Part shown: positions 1 to 13,149 of the stretch, piece by piece
How positions within the stretch are numbered: the stretch's first letter is position 1
How the letters are laid out: each line of letters begins with the position of its first letter
Origin: Prochilodus magdalenae
Lineage: Eukaryota > Chordata > Actinopteri > Characiformes > Prochilodontidae
DNA length: 64,000 nucleotides
Direction of reading: 5' to 3'
NCBI GenBank assembly: GCA_024036415.1
Contig: JAMWET010003073.1
Span: 400,501 to 464,500 of the forward strand
Position numbers and translations under genes: made by a program
Notes under the pieces: generated by a model
The model's input: only the letters and a program-made list of their open reading frames with translations
Told to the model about the DNA's origin: nothing
Databases searched by the model: none

Positions 1-449
1 AACAGTGTAGATGTACCACAATCATCCTTCAACATTTTTGTATCTGAATTATTGGGATTATTGTCAGTGTCATTTGAAAAGCTACAATCGTTTTTCCTAT
101 TTTATCAACTGGAATCTTACATCGCTAGTTTAAATGCAAAGTACACATCCAAACTAATGGCATCTTATCCCAGTGTCTTTAGTAACTGTAGCATTACAAA
201 AGACTAATTTGGTCAGTGAAGCCTGACAGCATTTAGGCACTTTTAGCATTTTAGAGCCATTGCAGGTTCAACTGCAGCTCTGATAGGACATTATGAAGCT
301 AGGTAACGCTAAGCTCCAAGCCTTTAATCTGTAGGTTAGCGCTTATCTATACAGCCATCATCATTACAATATGGAAATATTACATAAAACACAAATAAAA
401 CACCTGACAATCAGGAAAATGAAAGTCACACTTGATTTGAGTGGGTTCA

Positions 450-1120
450 TTATGCTTCTATAATGAAAGCACTAAAGCCCTGCCTAATGTCACTTCTTAG
501 CGGAGCGTTTTGGTAATTGGGACTCCTAGGTCCGGGGAGCAACAGCTCAGTTTCACCTTGCTGAAGTTGGCCATGCAAATAATGCATGCTGTACAAAACA
601 CATAAAAGCCATTGCCTTTGTTCTTTATGGCCCGTGTGCGTCCTCTCCTCAGCCTCCATCTACTGCCGTCCCTGTTCCGACAAAGGAGGAGGGTTGCCCC
701 ACACAACCTTATAAATCTCAATGACAATGACACCCAAATGTCCAGAGCTTGAAAAGGTTTAAATTATGGCAACTCCAAGAAAGCCTCCTCATATTCAACT
801 TGATTACTGTAAAATTGATATCCAGGTAATTGATAATGCCTTGGTGAATAATGTTGTCAATTTTCTCCCTAAATCCCATTTTGGTGGCCATCTGGCCCAC
901 GTAAACAGCTCCCTGGGGAAGAGAGGTAATAGATAGTAATTACTCACAAGTCATTTATTCTTGAGGAGTGTTTAGCGCTTATCTGTTTTACAATTAAAAT
1001 GGAGAACAAGCTGCTCCACACACTTATTTTCAATCTATTGAGGGTCCCAGGGCTGCTGACAGCACTTGAACTTTTAAGACCTTCTTAATGTCCCTTAACA
1101 GGCAAATTGGTGACTATGTC
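450..1120. promoter_or_regulatory. Candidate conserved non-coding block
   Basis: Repeat-free sequence of mixed composition with homeodomain-type ATTA/TAAT cores (for example TGGTAATTGGG at 510-520, AATTACTCAC near 940), a TTTGTTCTTT SOX-like site near 617 and no coding frame. It resembles ancient developmental enhancer DNA by appearance only. Confidence 0.3.
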
Positions 1121-1308
1121 TCTTCTTGTAGAACAATGCAGAGTTTGTTTTTTTTCTCTCTAAATATTTGGGCGATTTCTCCAAGTGTCTTATAGGCATT
1201 ATCTGTGCCATGTTGGATTTTCAAGAACCACCTCTAAATATGCTTTTCCCACTACACTGTATTTAAGGCACGTAAAAAGGATAAAAACTGAACCTTACCA
1301 TATCACAT

Positions 1309-1665
1309 ATTTACATTTACACTTATGGCCTTTAGCAAACGCTCTTATCCAGAGAATCTTACAATCATGCTCAGTGTTCCATCAGAGAATGGTTTCTGGC
1401 TAGTTTAGAAGGTTCAAGTCTAAGACTTGCCTTGAGCTCAGACACTCCCCGAAGAAGGGACCCCAAGCCAGCAACCCCAAGTCAGTGTTTATACCGAGAT
1501 AGAAGAAACGTTATGCTCAATTTGAGTGCAAAAACAAAACATTTCAATACATTATATCTACTAGTGCTCACTAGTGCTTTACAAAGACATACATCGGACA
1601 GCCAGTGGAAGTTCATTTCACCATCAAGGTGCCAGGACAGCGTTATCATAAAGTATCCATAAATT
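1309..1665 (-). mobile_element. L2-tailed SINE or LINE remnant
   Basis: On the minus strand the segment ends CTCTGGATAAGAGCGTTTGC followed by TAAAGGCCATAAG and TGTAAATGTAAAT (1309-1354), the L2-type 3' tail. The adjoining 300 bp to the right should be its body, but I do not recognise an internal promoter or coding frame, so its outer limit is a guess. Confidence 0.5.
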
Positions 1666-1679
1666 AACTTACACTAGAT

Positions 1680-4280
1680 CATGTGACAATATTTTAAAGT
1701 TGTGTGAACAATTTGGAGGCCATATAAAAATGGAAGGCGGCCTAACAGCAGTAGGTTTTTTATGGGATATATATTATTGCAACATATGCAGCCTCATGCA
1801 ATAGAAATAGTTTAAAATAAAATGGTTTTAAGAGATGGTTATGAAGGAACCTGAACATCAACCAACATATTCATATAATAAGTTCATTATTAAGTAAATA
1901 GTTATATTTAGCTGCCCCCCAAAGAGCAAAACCTCATACACAAAGATCATCCCACCAAAGAAAGGACAGCTTTAACCTTTATTTACAAAAATCACATACA
2001 TTGTGCTGGTTGGTGTTTGACACAGAACAAGCTTGGCACAGATTCAGTGGATCTGAGGAGTAAATGTCTCTGGGGAGGACAGCAGGGGTCACGGAGGTCG
2101 TTTAGAACCGACAGTTTCACCAGTGTGGCATGCTCAGATACACTCCACTGGACTGAACTGGACCCTGTCCAAAACTGCCAAGCAGCTACATGCTACAGTC
2201 AACATTACCATGACCTCTCACAGACCCAAACATGTACACACAATATCTGGATCACCAGCGCTTCACCTTGTAGTTCTTGAGTCTCATTTTCCGCATTGCA
2301 TAATCCATTATAAATCAGTCTATTTTTTTTTGTTTGTTTGTTTTAGGAAGATCACAGATGCAATGTAAACAGAAATGGCTACAGAATAGTAGATATTATA
2401 ACCAGTAACATTTATACTTGGACAAAAAAAAAAAAACAGCCAAATGACGCTTGAATGCTTTAGCCCCAGAAATGGCTCTTGTTTTTTTTTTTTTTTTTTT
2501 TGCTTCCTCTCAGTATATCTGACAGGCCTCCGCTGCAAGCAATAATGTCTTTCCCTCCAGTGGGCTTTTGCTCATGATGAGACGTGTAGACCCTCTTAGA
2601 GAGGGGTTAATAGTCAACAGCAAGAAAATACACTCACTCAAACACCACCGACTCTGCCCCTGATGACCAAGAATCCTCGCTTCACACTACATCTAGTAAA
2701 GCGCATTTAAATTTTTTTTCTTTTTTTGCCTTGTTGAAAGATTTAATCTTCGTTTGCCTGAGGCCCTCTGGGCAGGAAGCATTGACATTTGGAATAATTG
2801 TTGTTACAGGGGTAATCTCTAGGGGGGGCACAGGCCGAGAGAGGGGAGAAGATTTGAGTAAAAGAGCGTGTCAGCTTTTATTTGTGCAGGGATCGCCCGA
2901 GGCGTCTTTCACTGATCACTAATATAAAACTGAGAGAGGAAGAGAGAGAGAGAGAAGAAACGTGGCGGAAGCATGGAGGAGAAGTAAGCGTGTAATGTGG
3001 TGAGTTAACTAAACCGTTCCCCATGGAGAGCGAGAAAAAGCACCCAGGGAAAAGTGTGCCGATGAACAATTGGCACAACTCAAATATCACTACAGGCAGT
3101 TATGGGAAATGGACAAATAAATCCACACAAGGGCTGATCTAAAAAGCCTTTCAGTACCTATTACACAAACTAAACCTTCTTACAGTAGTGTTTGTGATAA
3201 TATCGATCAATTAAATCTTATCTGATATTCATCCAATAAGATTGAAATATGGTGAATGGAAGAGAACAAAAAGAGAGAAACCTGAAAGCAAGAAACCTGA
3301 AAGGTGATACAGGTTGTAGCAAGGTTTATGTTTGATGTAAGTAAGTTTGAAGCTCGTTTATAGGATTGCTCCATTGACAAGTCCGGAACACAGCCTCTGA
3401 TAAGTCAGGAAAATGACTAACTCGAGCCAAGGTGTCAGTTGGCAGCTAACAACAATACCTCTTTTCAACATAGAGTATGGCATAATTCATCTCAGAAGTC
3501 CTTCAGTGTTGGATTTGTTATCACTGATTAATTTTCCCAAAAGACACTTTAAGGTTGGATTACAAAGTTTCTGAAAGTGATCCGATTACATCACTGCACT
3601 CATTGGAACAGTACAACACTATCTTAGTAAGGGTCTAACATGCAGCATATTAGAGGTGATATTAATGATCTTATGTACAATGTTCTTTGATGTCAGAAGA
3701 ACTGTTAAAAGCTTTATTAACAACCTGAAGCCAACAATCCAAACACACAACAAATTTGTGTCTATAGAGGGTAGCCACCTGGCATTTTAGCTGTCATTCT
3801 GGGGACTGAGTGTCAAAAAGACTAACTGAGTGGCAGTGGTAGTGTTTATTGTGAATGGAGTGAAAAAACATAAAAAAATCTAAAACTGTTTTTTTATTTA
3901 TTTATTTTTTTATTCAAAGATTCACTGTTTCCACTAATAAATGCACACTTGTTGTGGACCTTTTTTGGTGCTCAGTGGAAGTGAGCCGGCGTGTAAGAAA
4001 CCAACCTCGGCAGACAGTAAACTGTTATGACATGAACCAGTTTTGTTTAGCTCTTGTTTTGCTACTACTTGTTTCACTTCTTTTGTCTGCTGACAAATGT
4101 GGATTCTTGCCAAAAGCAGGCGACAATTGTCGTTATACTAGCCGCATTGCCAAGAGTTTCGGCCATCATTGTGTTTACTTTTTCTTTCATTGTCTATCTG
4201 TCCTTAAATAACCTAACCGGGAGCAGGACCTTCAACATGACTGACAAGGTTAGAATACGGGGAAGTGCTATTTTTTCATC
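1680..4280. other. Upstream intergenic sequence, nothing recognised
   Basis: AT-rich DNA with poly-A and poly-T runs (2405-2418, 2480-2500, 3886-3913). Short open frames here lack codon bias and splice context. No repeat family or RNA gene was recognised. Confidence 0.6.
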
Positions 4281-4284
4281 CTTT

Positions 4285-4410
4285 CATGTAGGGCTGATGG
4301 CAGACTTGACGCTACAGTGATTCACTATCACCTCTTGTGGTACAAAATGATATTTTGACATAAAACTGGTTACTATGCTAACTTCAGTAGATATCTCTGC
4401 AATACATAGC
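4285..4410 (+). repeat. Dispersed repeat family B, copy 1
   Basis: CATGTAGGGCTGATGGCAGA followed by GACGCTACAGTGATTCACTA and TCACCTCTTGTGGTAC aligns with the copy at 16.73 kb over more than 100 bp. No coding content. Confidence 0.6.
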
Positions 4411-4414
4411 TGTC

Positions 4415-6180
4415 TTTGGGGTGCACGGTTATTTCCTCACATTCTTTTTAAAGTTTCAATTAAATTTCAAACATCATCTCAAACAAACGTCTCACATGTT
4501 TTTACTTTATATATTATTCCTCTGGAAGAGATTAAAAAATATGTTTTTAACAGATAATAAGAGTTTCTTTCCATATGTACAGGAGGAGGAGAAAAACTGC
4601 ATGATAGCAGGTCCCAAGCTAGACCAGTGAGCTTTAAAGGGCCACGAGTGCCAGGACTGCCTGGCAACTCTGAGCCTCCCCAGGAATGTGTAATCCACGC
4701 GGTCAGTGAAGGGGGACAGAGGGGGCCCCCCCACATTCCCACCCGCCTGCCTCTATTGTCCTGCCTCAAAGAGTGGCTAGGGAAGGAAGCTTTAGATTTG
4801 AGTTTAAGGTCTGGGAGGGAGGGAGTGGCGGTTGGTCACTGTCTTTTCTCTTATTACAATAACACTTTTCTGATCCTTTGTGCCTCCTTGTTGATTGTGC
4901 TTATTGGCCAAACGGTCGGACATGGAAAGGAAATTACCTACTTGCCCCCGCCACACACACAAGCCCCCTTTTCTTCTTCTGTGTCGGAAGCCCACCCTTA
5001 CACGCACACACACCAGGTCCTACGTTTACATGTAGAATTAGCCTGTAAAAGAGGCTTAAACTCACAGTGCAAATCGAGCCCACCCCACAGAAAGACAGCA
5101 GCAAGCACAATAGAAGACAGAGAGAAGAAAGCAACAGTAGAAAGGGAAAAAAAGATGAAGTGAGCCAAAACAGAAGAAGAAAGGCTGACTTTCCCTTTCC
5201 GCAAGCAATATTTCACCTCCTTTTCCTGGCCCTCAAACAGATGCACAGGCAGATGGAAGAGAATTAGTGCAAAATAGGCAGGGAAAAAACGAGAGCGAGA
5301 GAAAGAGAGAGAGGGAGAAAGAGAGAGAGGAAGAGAGAGTGAGCAGTGCTGAAAATAATGAATGCAATGGCTGGTTAAAGAGCAGGTTAACACTGGGTAA
5401 CAAACGATGCCAAAACATGAAGGACTGGGTGACAGGAGCCAAGCTTAACTCAGTGAAAAGTGCTGAGAGAGGCGCTGGAAAGAGTAAAAAAGATGGGCTC
5501 TGGGCTTGGCATTCATCTGCTCGTAATCATCAATAAACAGGTGAGTTGACACAAGCGATGGTCTTGAGGGGCTACTCTCAGCTGAGGATTGTGAGAACTT
5601 GCTGTTTAGATGCTGCTGTTGAAGTTACAGGTGCATGGTTAGATTTTTGGGACCTTTAAAAGCCTATTAGAAACCCTTATTTAGGAGATGATTCTGTGAT
5701 AGATGGAACACTCTAAGTTTAAATGTTTTTAACTATTCAGATGTTTAGTCATGCAAATTCTGGAAGATGTGGAATTTTGCACTCTTGCTGACGTTCAAAG
5801 ATGTTTACTGGATGAACGAATGAATTAATGAATCATTGACTGTACAGTAGATTAAGAGAAATGCCACAAGATGGTCTACAGACTGGTAATCTTCGCTCCG
5901 TAGAAACACTGGCATAGACTGGACTCTTTTTACATCTGTAGCTTTTTCTGATTTATGCTGTTACACAATATTTGTGAGGTCAGGGGAGTTTTCTCCTTAA
6001 TCGAAAATGTATACCAAAAACAGATGAAAAAAGACGGTTCAAGGACAATGCAAGGGTAAACCTTTATTTGCTCATTTTTACACTGTTAAACTGTAAAGAT
6101 GTTCTTCTCACCCATACGTCTTCACTGTTTCTCAATAGAAAGGTCATTTAGGGAGGCATAAGTGGTTCTCTTATGGCTTC
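4415..6180. other. Upstream intergenic sequence, low-complexity frames only
   Basis: Contains GGGGGCCCCCCC (4723-4734), short AC runs and GA-rich stretches that open long but meaningless frames on both strands. A GC-richer patch at 4620-4830 could be regulatory. No gene. Confidence 0.55.
5286..5342. repeat. GA-rich low-complexity stretch
   Basis: Imperfect GAGAGA and GAAAGA runs over 55 bp. They give rise to spurious charged frames on + and serine/leucine frames on -. Confidence 0.85.
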
Positions 6181-6189
6181 CCCCGAGAA

Positions 6190-6710
6190 TCCCTTTTAGG
6201 CACCTTTAAGACAGTATGCAAAGTGGTTAAAATTGAACGCCAAGATTCCGAACCGTCATTCTCTTTAACTGTAAAGCCATTTCAAGAATGACATTTAGCT
6301 TAACGTCATTTGGAGGCCCAACATGAGCCCCCCATGTAAAAGAGCAGCAGCGCAGAGGCCCGAGCGAGTTAACACATGGCAGCATTAAGCGCAGTGATCC
6401 CAGCTGCCTGCAAGATGGATGCAGTTCAGGCGGGGGGTTCGGCATCCACTCCATCTTCAGATGGCAAAATAGCATCTCAAGCGCTCCTACTCTGGAGGCT
6501 CCAATCTCTGTTTTTACATTTCCCTATCATTCCTGCCCATAAGGAATATGGATAACAAATGAAATATTCAGCCCTGTTGTCTGAGTTATTCCTTGTATTA
6601 TGTGGAAGTATCAGCAAGTCCATTTAAAGGATAGCCCCCCTCACTGGGCCGCCGGCCGCGGGGGAGTCCGACAGCCTATCAACTTCCCCTGCATAAACAG
6701 GTCAGGCGCA
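6190..6710. promoter_or_regulatory. Candidate conserved non-coding block
   Basis: Locally GC-richer sequence in an AT-rich setting, with GCAGCAGCGCAGAGG, ATGGCAGCATTAAGCGC and the near-palindrome GGCCGCCGGCCGCGG at about 6648-6662. No repeat or coding frame explains it. Confidence 0.33.
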
Positions 6711-6719
6711 TCTGAGCAC

Positions 6720-8610
6720 CCCAATATGTTCTACTTTAAGCTTCTCACCATGCAGAATATCTAAGTAGAAATTGAAAAGAGGAGAGGAGCATCCTTTGGG
6801 GGGTGATGGGGGGGACAGTATAGAGGCCTGTCTAAAAAATGTTAAATTTTCACAGCAGATGTTTTGTTGAAATGTCTGTAACAAAACGTTAGTAATTTAG
6901 CTTCTGTTTTTCTTTTCTTGGCTGACGTTGTTGCTGACAATGATTCATTTGTTCAGTGGATGTCTTTAAAAGCCAGTGTTAGGCAGTAGTCCTCACCTAT
7001 AAGCCCTTTGTAACAAGCCAGTCAAATTTAAATGTACATTGTAATGCTTTCAGTTCTGGAGTGGAGCCAATTTGTGCAAGGCCAACTTATTCAGAGTACG
7101 CAATACACTTAGCAGACAAATCTGCAGTGCTCATGCCGGCCTAAAGCACAAACATGGGGTAAAAGGTTTCACAGTGAAATTTCATATGTATTATTATTAT
7201 ATTTATTAGAACAGCAGTACAGCATAAAGAAGAGGGCGAAAGCCAGCTGTCTAACCTGTTTTACCATTACATTTAAACTGAACCATAAATCTTTTCACCA
7301 CCCTGTTGTTTTCAAACTGTCTTGGAATAATCACATAGAATCCACGTCCGTGTTGCTAATGTGCTGAACCACGGTGCTGTGTCCTTGAAGGCCAAATAAA
7401 AAATGTGTCATCGTTAGCACCCAATAACAGAGACATGTTTATGATTAGCTGTGTGGGCCCATCATGTGCGTAGAGGAGTCAGTAAAACCTTGCCATTGTA
7501 GACTTCGCTGGAACGGACAGATTTACCCCTGACCTTGAAAGAAAAGCCGCTCAGACAGGGAGACAGAAAATAACACCTTACTCTGCTTTCATCATTCTTT
7601 CTGTCCTCTTAAAGAGACAAGCTCAGAATATATGCACTCTTGCGATTGAAAGTTCTTCCATGGCTTGTCTCCGATGTATGGTTTAGGAAATGTCTTTAGT
7701 GTATGTGTCTATTCTCTGGATTTCACTTCACGCTCGCACATGTTATACAAGTATAACTCTTTTCAGAAAGAGCCAATGAAAGGCTCTTTTAGGAAAAATT
7801 GGTTGCTTCATGACAGAGATTGTCAGTTTCACCCACAAAGAGCTGCAGGTTTGCATTTAAGCAAAGCAGGTGCATACATGGGCCCCCTTATCTGCCATAT
7901 GACGTTAAGAATGGACACCCCTGTTCTATGATATCACTTTGGCCACCTTTAAGACTACATGCCAAATACAGGGATTTCACCTTAGAGTTCTCAGTAACTT
8001 TGGCCTATTGATGTGAAATCTTTTACTCCTACAACCGTCTCCGAACATTTGAAATTTTTTTGTGCTTAAGCTTAACACATTCAACTGGAAAAAAAAGTTC
8101 TTTACAAACAACACAAAGTGCATTCTTTTCTTCATTTGAAATCATCTAATAAGAACATATGGACTTGGCATATTTCACTTAGAGAATTACCAAAAAGATG
8201 TGCAATATGCTTCACATTCAGCGTAGTGAAGATTTATAGGAAGGAAATATCTGATTTACCTAATGACTCAATGACTATCTGTTCTTGCATGTACAGTTCT
8301 TTAAATTTGAAAACTTTGCAAATCTTATTTCAAGCCGGTTTGCTTTTCAACTAAAAAGTTCTTTGATGGTTGTTCTTCACAAATTTTGGCAACATTTAAG
8401 TGGTGTGCTTCACATTTTGTTGAAGTGTTGCATAAAAACTTAAATATTCAAGATACTTGTGGCAAATTTGAATTATGAATTATAAACTAAGGACCTAAAA
8501 TTTCATTTACTCTTTTTAGAATTATTTTCAACTTAAACATTTCCATGAGATTTCCAAGAGATCTTTAGGACCACACTCAGGTTTAAAGTGAGAACGTAAG
8601 GTCAAAATAA
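6720..8610. other. Upstream intergenic sequence, nothing recognised
   Basis: AT-rich sequence without tandem repeats or transposon ends that I can identify; only small unrelated frames. Confidence 0.55.
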
Positions 8611-8619
8611 TTTTGAATG

Positions 8620-9330
8620 TTTTAGGCAAGTGGTCACAGGTCTCCAACTTTTGCACAGTGAAACAGAGAACAATGGCCTGAATAATGATGTGGGACGCTA
8701 AGCTTATCTAATGAGAAACAGAACGTTGAGCCTTACTTTTCTACTGATCTGAAATCTTCCTATTATATTTTAACGGCAAACACCTGGCCAAGATGCATGA
8801 TCCCCCGACCCGCACCACACACTGACACCATTAAAAATAATTATATAAATCAAGCTCCCACTGCATGACTGTAAACGCCACAGTCTTCAATTTAAATATA
8901 CAGCTGGTCCGTAGGAGAAGTGCTGTGCACATTTTTAATAACCTATTAAGTTACGGCTTCAATTTCATTCTTATGAATATTTTCCTTAGGGAGCACAGCC
9001 ATCAGCACTGAAAGAAAGAAATTTAAAAAAGATAAATAGTGCCATTAATCCTGAGCGTTTCTCTTCCATTATCCTTGAAAACGAGGAGTTATTTTTCGCT
9101 GAGAGCTACTCGTGATTAGCTCCCTGCACGTGATCCACTAGCCAGAAAATGACCATGTACAGAAAATTAAAAATTTGTCATTAAGTGGGATTTAACATGA
9201 TACCATTTGTCTTTATATATTCCTTGGCTGTCAGGCTGCTGTTGCGAATGATGATGGGCCTTTGTGCTGAATGCTTATGGCAAATAACATAGCAAGGGAA
9301 AAAGCAGCTAAATAGCTAGTGTGCAACCTT
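8620..9330. promoter_or_regulatory. Candidate conserved non-coding block
   Basis: About 700 bp with no tandem repeat, holding a bicoid/Otx-type TAATCC (9046-9051), a CACGTG E-box (9127-9132), and many TAAT/ATTA cores (for example GTGATTAGCTCC, CCATTAATCC). Otx sites would suit a midbrain-boundary enhancer of pax2, but this is inference. Confidence 0.38.
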
Positions 9331-9339
9331 CCCCCACCC

Positions 9340-12300
9340 ACTCTCTCCCTCGCTCTCTCGCTCTTTTAGGTCCTTGTACATTTACTGTATAGCATGAGTT
9401 AAGTCTTATCTGAGTGTATCTAAATATTCTAATAAAAATAAGACCTAATATATATCACTGTATATGCTTATACCTGTGTTCAGAGAGTACACAACACAAA
9501 GCTAAGCTACACAATCAGTGGCCATCAAGTTATAAGATAGACAAGATCCATTTAGAGAACCACTTCAGTTCTTAAACGCACTTTCTGCCAACACAGCAAA
9601 AAAGTGGAGAGGGTATTGTATATATACAACAACCCAAGACCTGCTGCAATTTCAAATATAATGCCGGCATTAGGCCTCTGAGCAGAGGGTCATTAATCAA
9701 AGAATAACTCCAATCAGATAATATTTTTGGCGCTGTTTTAAAAGCAGTGGCATAAATTTGTCTTTCGATATAATTAGTCCGTATCAGTGAAAGGCTGAGA
9801 GAGGAAATGGAGTGTGAAGCAAAGCGCAGCATTAGCCCTCACTGTCACTTATTGAGCTGATACAGTATTTGCAGTCACATTTTGCTGAATCAGGGAAAAA
9901 AAACTTTTATTCCTCCTGCAGCCTAAAGTAATGATGTAGACTCTACCAAGACAATCCAATCATATAAACGTCTTTAAATTAATTTTAAGCAAAGTTATCA
10001 TCAGTAACTTTATGCTGCTCATCTATTATAGCTAGAAATTACTTTCATAGGAAATTTCAAACGATCTATATTAAATGATGATATTAAATGCTACTGCAAG
10101 TTAGTCTGTTATACATTTGGATATAAAGTTTAGATAATAAAAAATCTATCCATTTATTTCTCTTTTCTTTTCTACATTATTTGAACTTGTGCTTACATTG
10201 AGGAAAGACGTGAATGAAGATTGGACCAACAGTATTTATGCAAAATTACTTGGAATGGAATCTTTTTAAGGAAAGTAATGTAGGGCAATAAAAACATAAC
10301 AGAATGTACAGAACAAAATGTAAGGCAATAAAAATTTGGACAGTTTGTCAAAGATGTCTATGCATTGCGCTGCAAAGAAATCCAGTGAAATTAGCATGCT
10401 AACCAGTTAATCCCAGTCCGTCATGTCATGTAATATTACTTTGTACCTTAAGAGGCAATACTGAGTCATTGTAGCCTCTATTCTGCCATCAGTCCAACAT
10501 GAGAGGATGAAGAACTAGTACTGTTCCGACAGTGCTTTCTAACCTTGTCGATCATGTTGAAGGCCCTTCTTCTGGTTAAATCAATTAGGGACAGGTAGCC
10601 AATGAAAGGAAGCATAAACACAATGATTGCTGAAGCTCTTGGAAAGAGACTATTATAACAACCACTGTTGCCAAAGCTGATAGAAGCCTGAAGTCTGTTG
10701 TTGAACTCTCAAAGTTTTTGTCAAGGCTGTACAGTAAACAGCTGCTAACACTGAGGGACAGCATTTCCCTTGTTTCTTATGATAGGGAAGGATATCACAA
10801 CTTTCTGGTGGTATGTTGCCCTTTATTGTTTGGAGTGTGAGTTGTTACATGTATGGTAAAGGGGTTGTGTCATCTTGAAAATAGCTTCTTTGAGATAATA
10901 TTAGTAAGGTATCGCTGGGCTGATTGGCTGCCCTGTCTTGTGCCTCATCAAAAAAGCAGTCAAGTTCTAGAATGAGCAACTGTGGGTAAAGTGCTGAAGG
11001 CTGAATAAGTGGATGTTAATGCATTAGTATTTATGACATCACAAAAACAAAGACAAAATGAGCATAAAAGTAAGTTGTTTAGCTTCATTTCTATATAAGG
11101 ACTGGTGGGTAAATACTGTCTTAAAACATTAACACTGTTTACATGCATCATCAAACTGTTTTATTTTTAACATTGTTAATTTACTACATGTAAAATGTAA
11201 AAGCAAAGTGTTGTCATTAAAATTCCTAATGATAATGTGTGCAGCCTTTGTGACTGTTTGAGAGAAATACAGGTGTAGACTTTCCTCAGACAAACACACA
11301 GCAGGTTGTCCATTAGATTTTAATTGATCATCAGAAAGAATGGAGGGAGAAATGGAATCTAAAATGAGTGTGGAGCCATTCGCTACGACTCTCATTACTG
11401 AGTAACTGCATCCATATTCAGTTATTACTCTCCTGTGACTGTGAAAACAAAAGGCAAGTGATCCAGACTTCAGCGTAACTTGCACACCGTCAACTTGCTG
11501 CAGTTTCATAGCTTTTAATTCCATCAGCCCAGCTATGCTAACTGATATTGGCACCAAATGATCTCAGTCTCTCTCATGTCCACTCTTTTCTGAACATTCT
11601 TTCTTCGTAAAAGGCTCGTAATACAGCCTGGTGTCTGTGCTAATGGTTCCAGAGAGTGAAATATCAGAGTGAAATGGTGATCTGTGCTCGACCTTGGCTG
11701 ACAACTCATTTCTCTCATCATGTGTCTTTATTATTCCCTCAGAAACGGTTTTAAAAAGAGAAACTGAACAGTTGAGACCCATTCGCATCATTGTTCATAT
11801 TTTTCAGATTTTTTTACACCTTCATTTCTTAAAACATGATGACAGTCATTCTGAGACCTTTGGAAAACATAACACAGGAGCACAACCTGATGTATTGTAA
11901 AAATCCAGTAAAATTGATAAAAAAGGAAAAAATAAAAAAGATAAATAACCTCCAAAGAAAATAATATTTATATTTGATGCTTCAGTAACAAATGACAAAA
12001 TATGGAGAACCACAATGTTGGAGAGTACAGCTACAATCAAGGTACCTAAAAGGTGCAAATGCATTACATTCATGACATTCTAAACTGGCTAATTCCAAAT
12101 AGTCTGTTTTTAAAGCATAGTCCCCACATCATCATTTGTTTAAAAAAAATTAAAAGATTGATGAAAATGTTCCCTGAAACTGACCATTTACATGACTCTT
12201 CACATATACAGACCTTATTAACAAAAATGATGGTCTAAAGAATCATGCAATAAATTTTACGTTTCAATATATTAGCCTATATATCAGGACATGGAGGCTG

Positions 12301-12710
12301 AAGGAGGTGTGTTTGTTGGTTTTTCAATATTTTTAGGACAAAAAAAACGAAAAAGTCAGGACTATTTAAATGTACGTTTTATAAGATCCATGTTTAATGT
12401 TTTAAATATGTAAATGCTAACCCATTTCTTTTTTGTCTCTTGGGGTTGAGGTTAGAGTTAGGTTTATGGTTAGGCTTACAGTTAGATTTAGTACATGCAC
12501 TTACATATAATACATATAATACAGATATACATTATACTACTAAACTCAAAGTTCAAAACATATTTCAGACTATAAACGGATTTGAATTTTACAGTCAAAT
12601 CTTTTTGCTATGACTGAAGCTATAACTTAGATAAATAATTACACAATCACTTTTGTCACTAGCAAAACAGTCATAACACTGCCAAAACTTTACCAAATAT
12701 TTCAGTAGAG
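9340..12710. other. Upstream intergenic sequence, mostly unrecognised
   Basis: Apart from the family A fragment at 10.2 kb I see no feature. A 142-codon frame on the minus strand (11129-11557) has no recognisable domain, start context or neighbouring exon and is treated as chance. Confidence 0.5.
10172..10275 (+). repeat. Dispersed repeat family A, short diverged copy
   Basis: ACATTATTTGAACTTGTGCT, GATTGGACCAACAG and AAAATTACTTGGAATGGAAT follow the family order. Only about the first half is recognisable. Confidence 0.4.
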
Positions 12711-12715
12711 ATCCT

Positions 12716-13141
12716 ACACTGATCATCAAAAAGTAGTTGCACCCAGAAGGAATAAACCAACAGGAATGAAACGTAGTAAGTTTGACCTTTTGAGACGCAC
12801 TTACACTCACACATAAACATGGACGGGCCTTATCGTTGTACCTGACTGCTTCAACAGCCTCAATTGTGGACATTCAGCAAGCAGTGTTGCCCTCCATGAG
12901 TCATCCTGTTAGTGCCAGCACCACTGGCAGATGGCTGCGTGACACAGGATTACATGCACACAGATTGTTACGACGACTGCCCTTAACATCACATCAGCGT
13001 CGCCCAAGACTGAAATGGTGTCATGCCAGACTGTCATGGAGTGACTCAGAAAGGCTGCAGGTCATCTTCAGTGACAATTCCCAGTTTTGTCTTGGTCTGA
13101 ACTATTCCAACTATTATTTTGGTGATGAGTGTAATTTATGA
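12716..13141 (+). pseudogene. Tc1-like transposase relic, N-terminal part with left terminal repeat
   Basis: The left end reads GATCATCAAAAAGTAGTTGC then ACCCAGAAGGAA, a Tc1-type terminal repeat. A frame at 12836-13141 encodes ASTTGRWLRDTGLHAHRLLR and later RRPRLKWCHARLSWSD and VIFSDNSQF, matching the part of Tc1 transposases up to the first catalytic Asp (FSDES-like). The rest of the transposase and the right repeat were not found. Its terminal repeat belongs to the same family as the relic at 63.1 kb. Confidence 0.8.
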
Positions 13142-13149
13142 GTTAGGCA

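Noticed and set aside
4627..5163. 178-codon open frame on the plus strand
   Set aside because: Composition shifts from GC-rich to AC- and GA-rich low complexity; no family resemblance and no intron signals.
4998..5393. 131-codon minus-strand frame rich in serine and leucine
   Set aside because: It is the complement of the GA-rich stretch and has no real protein character.
11129..11557. 142-codon open frame on the minus strand
   Set aside because: No recognisable domain, no splice partners, overlapping frames nearby, and AT-rich composition; a frame of this length is expected by chance in 64 kb.
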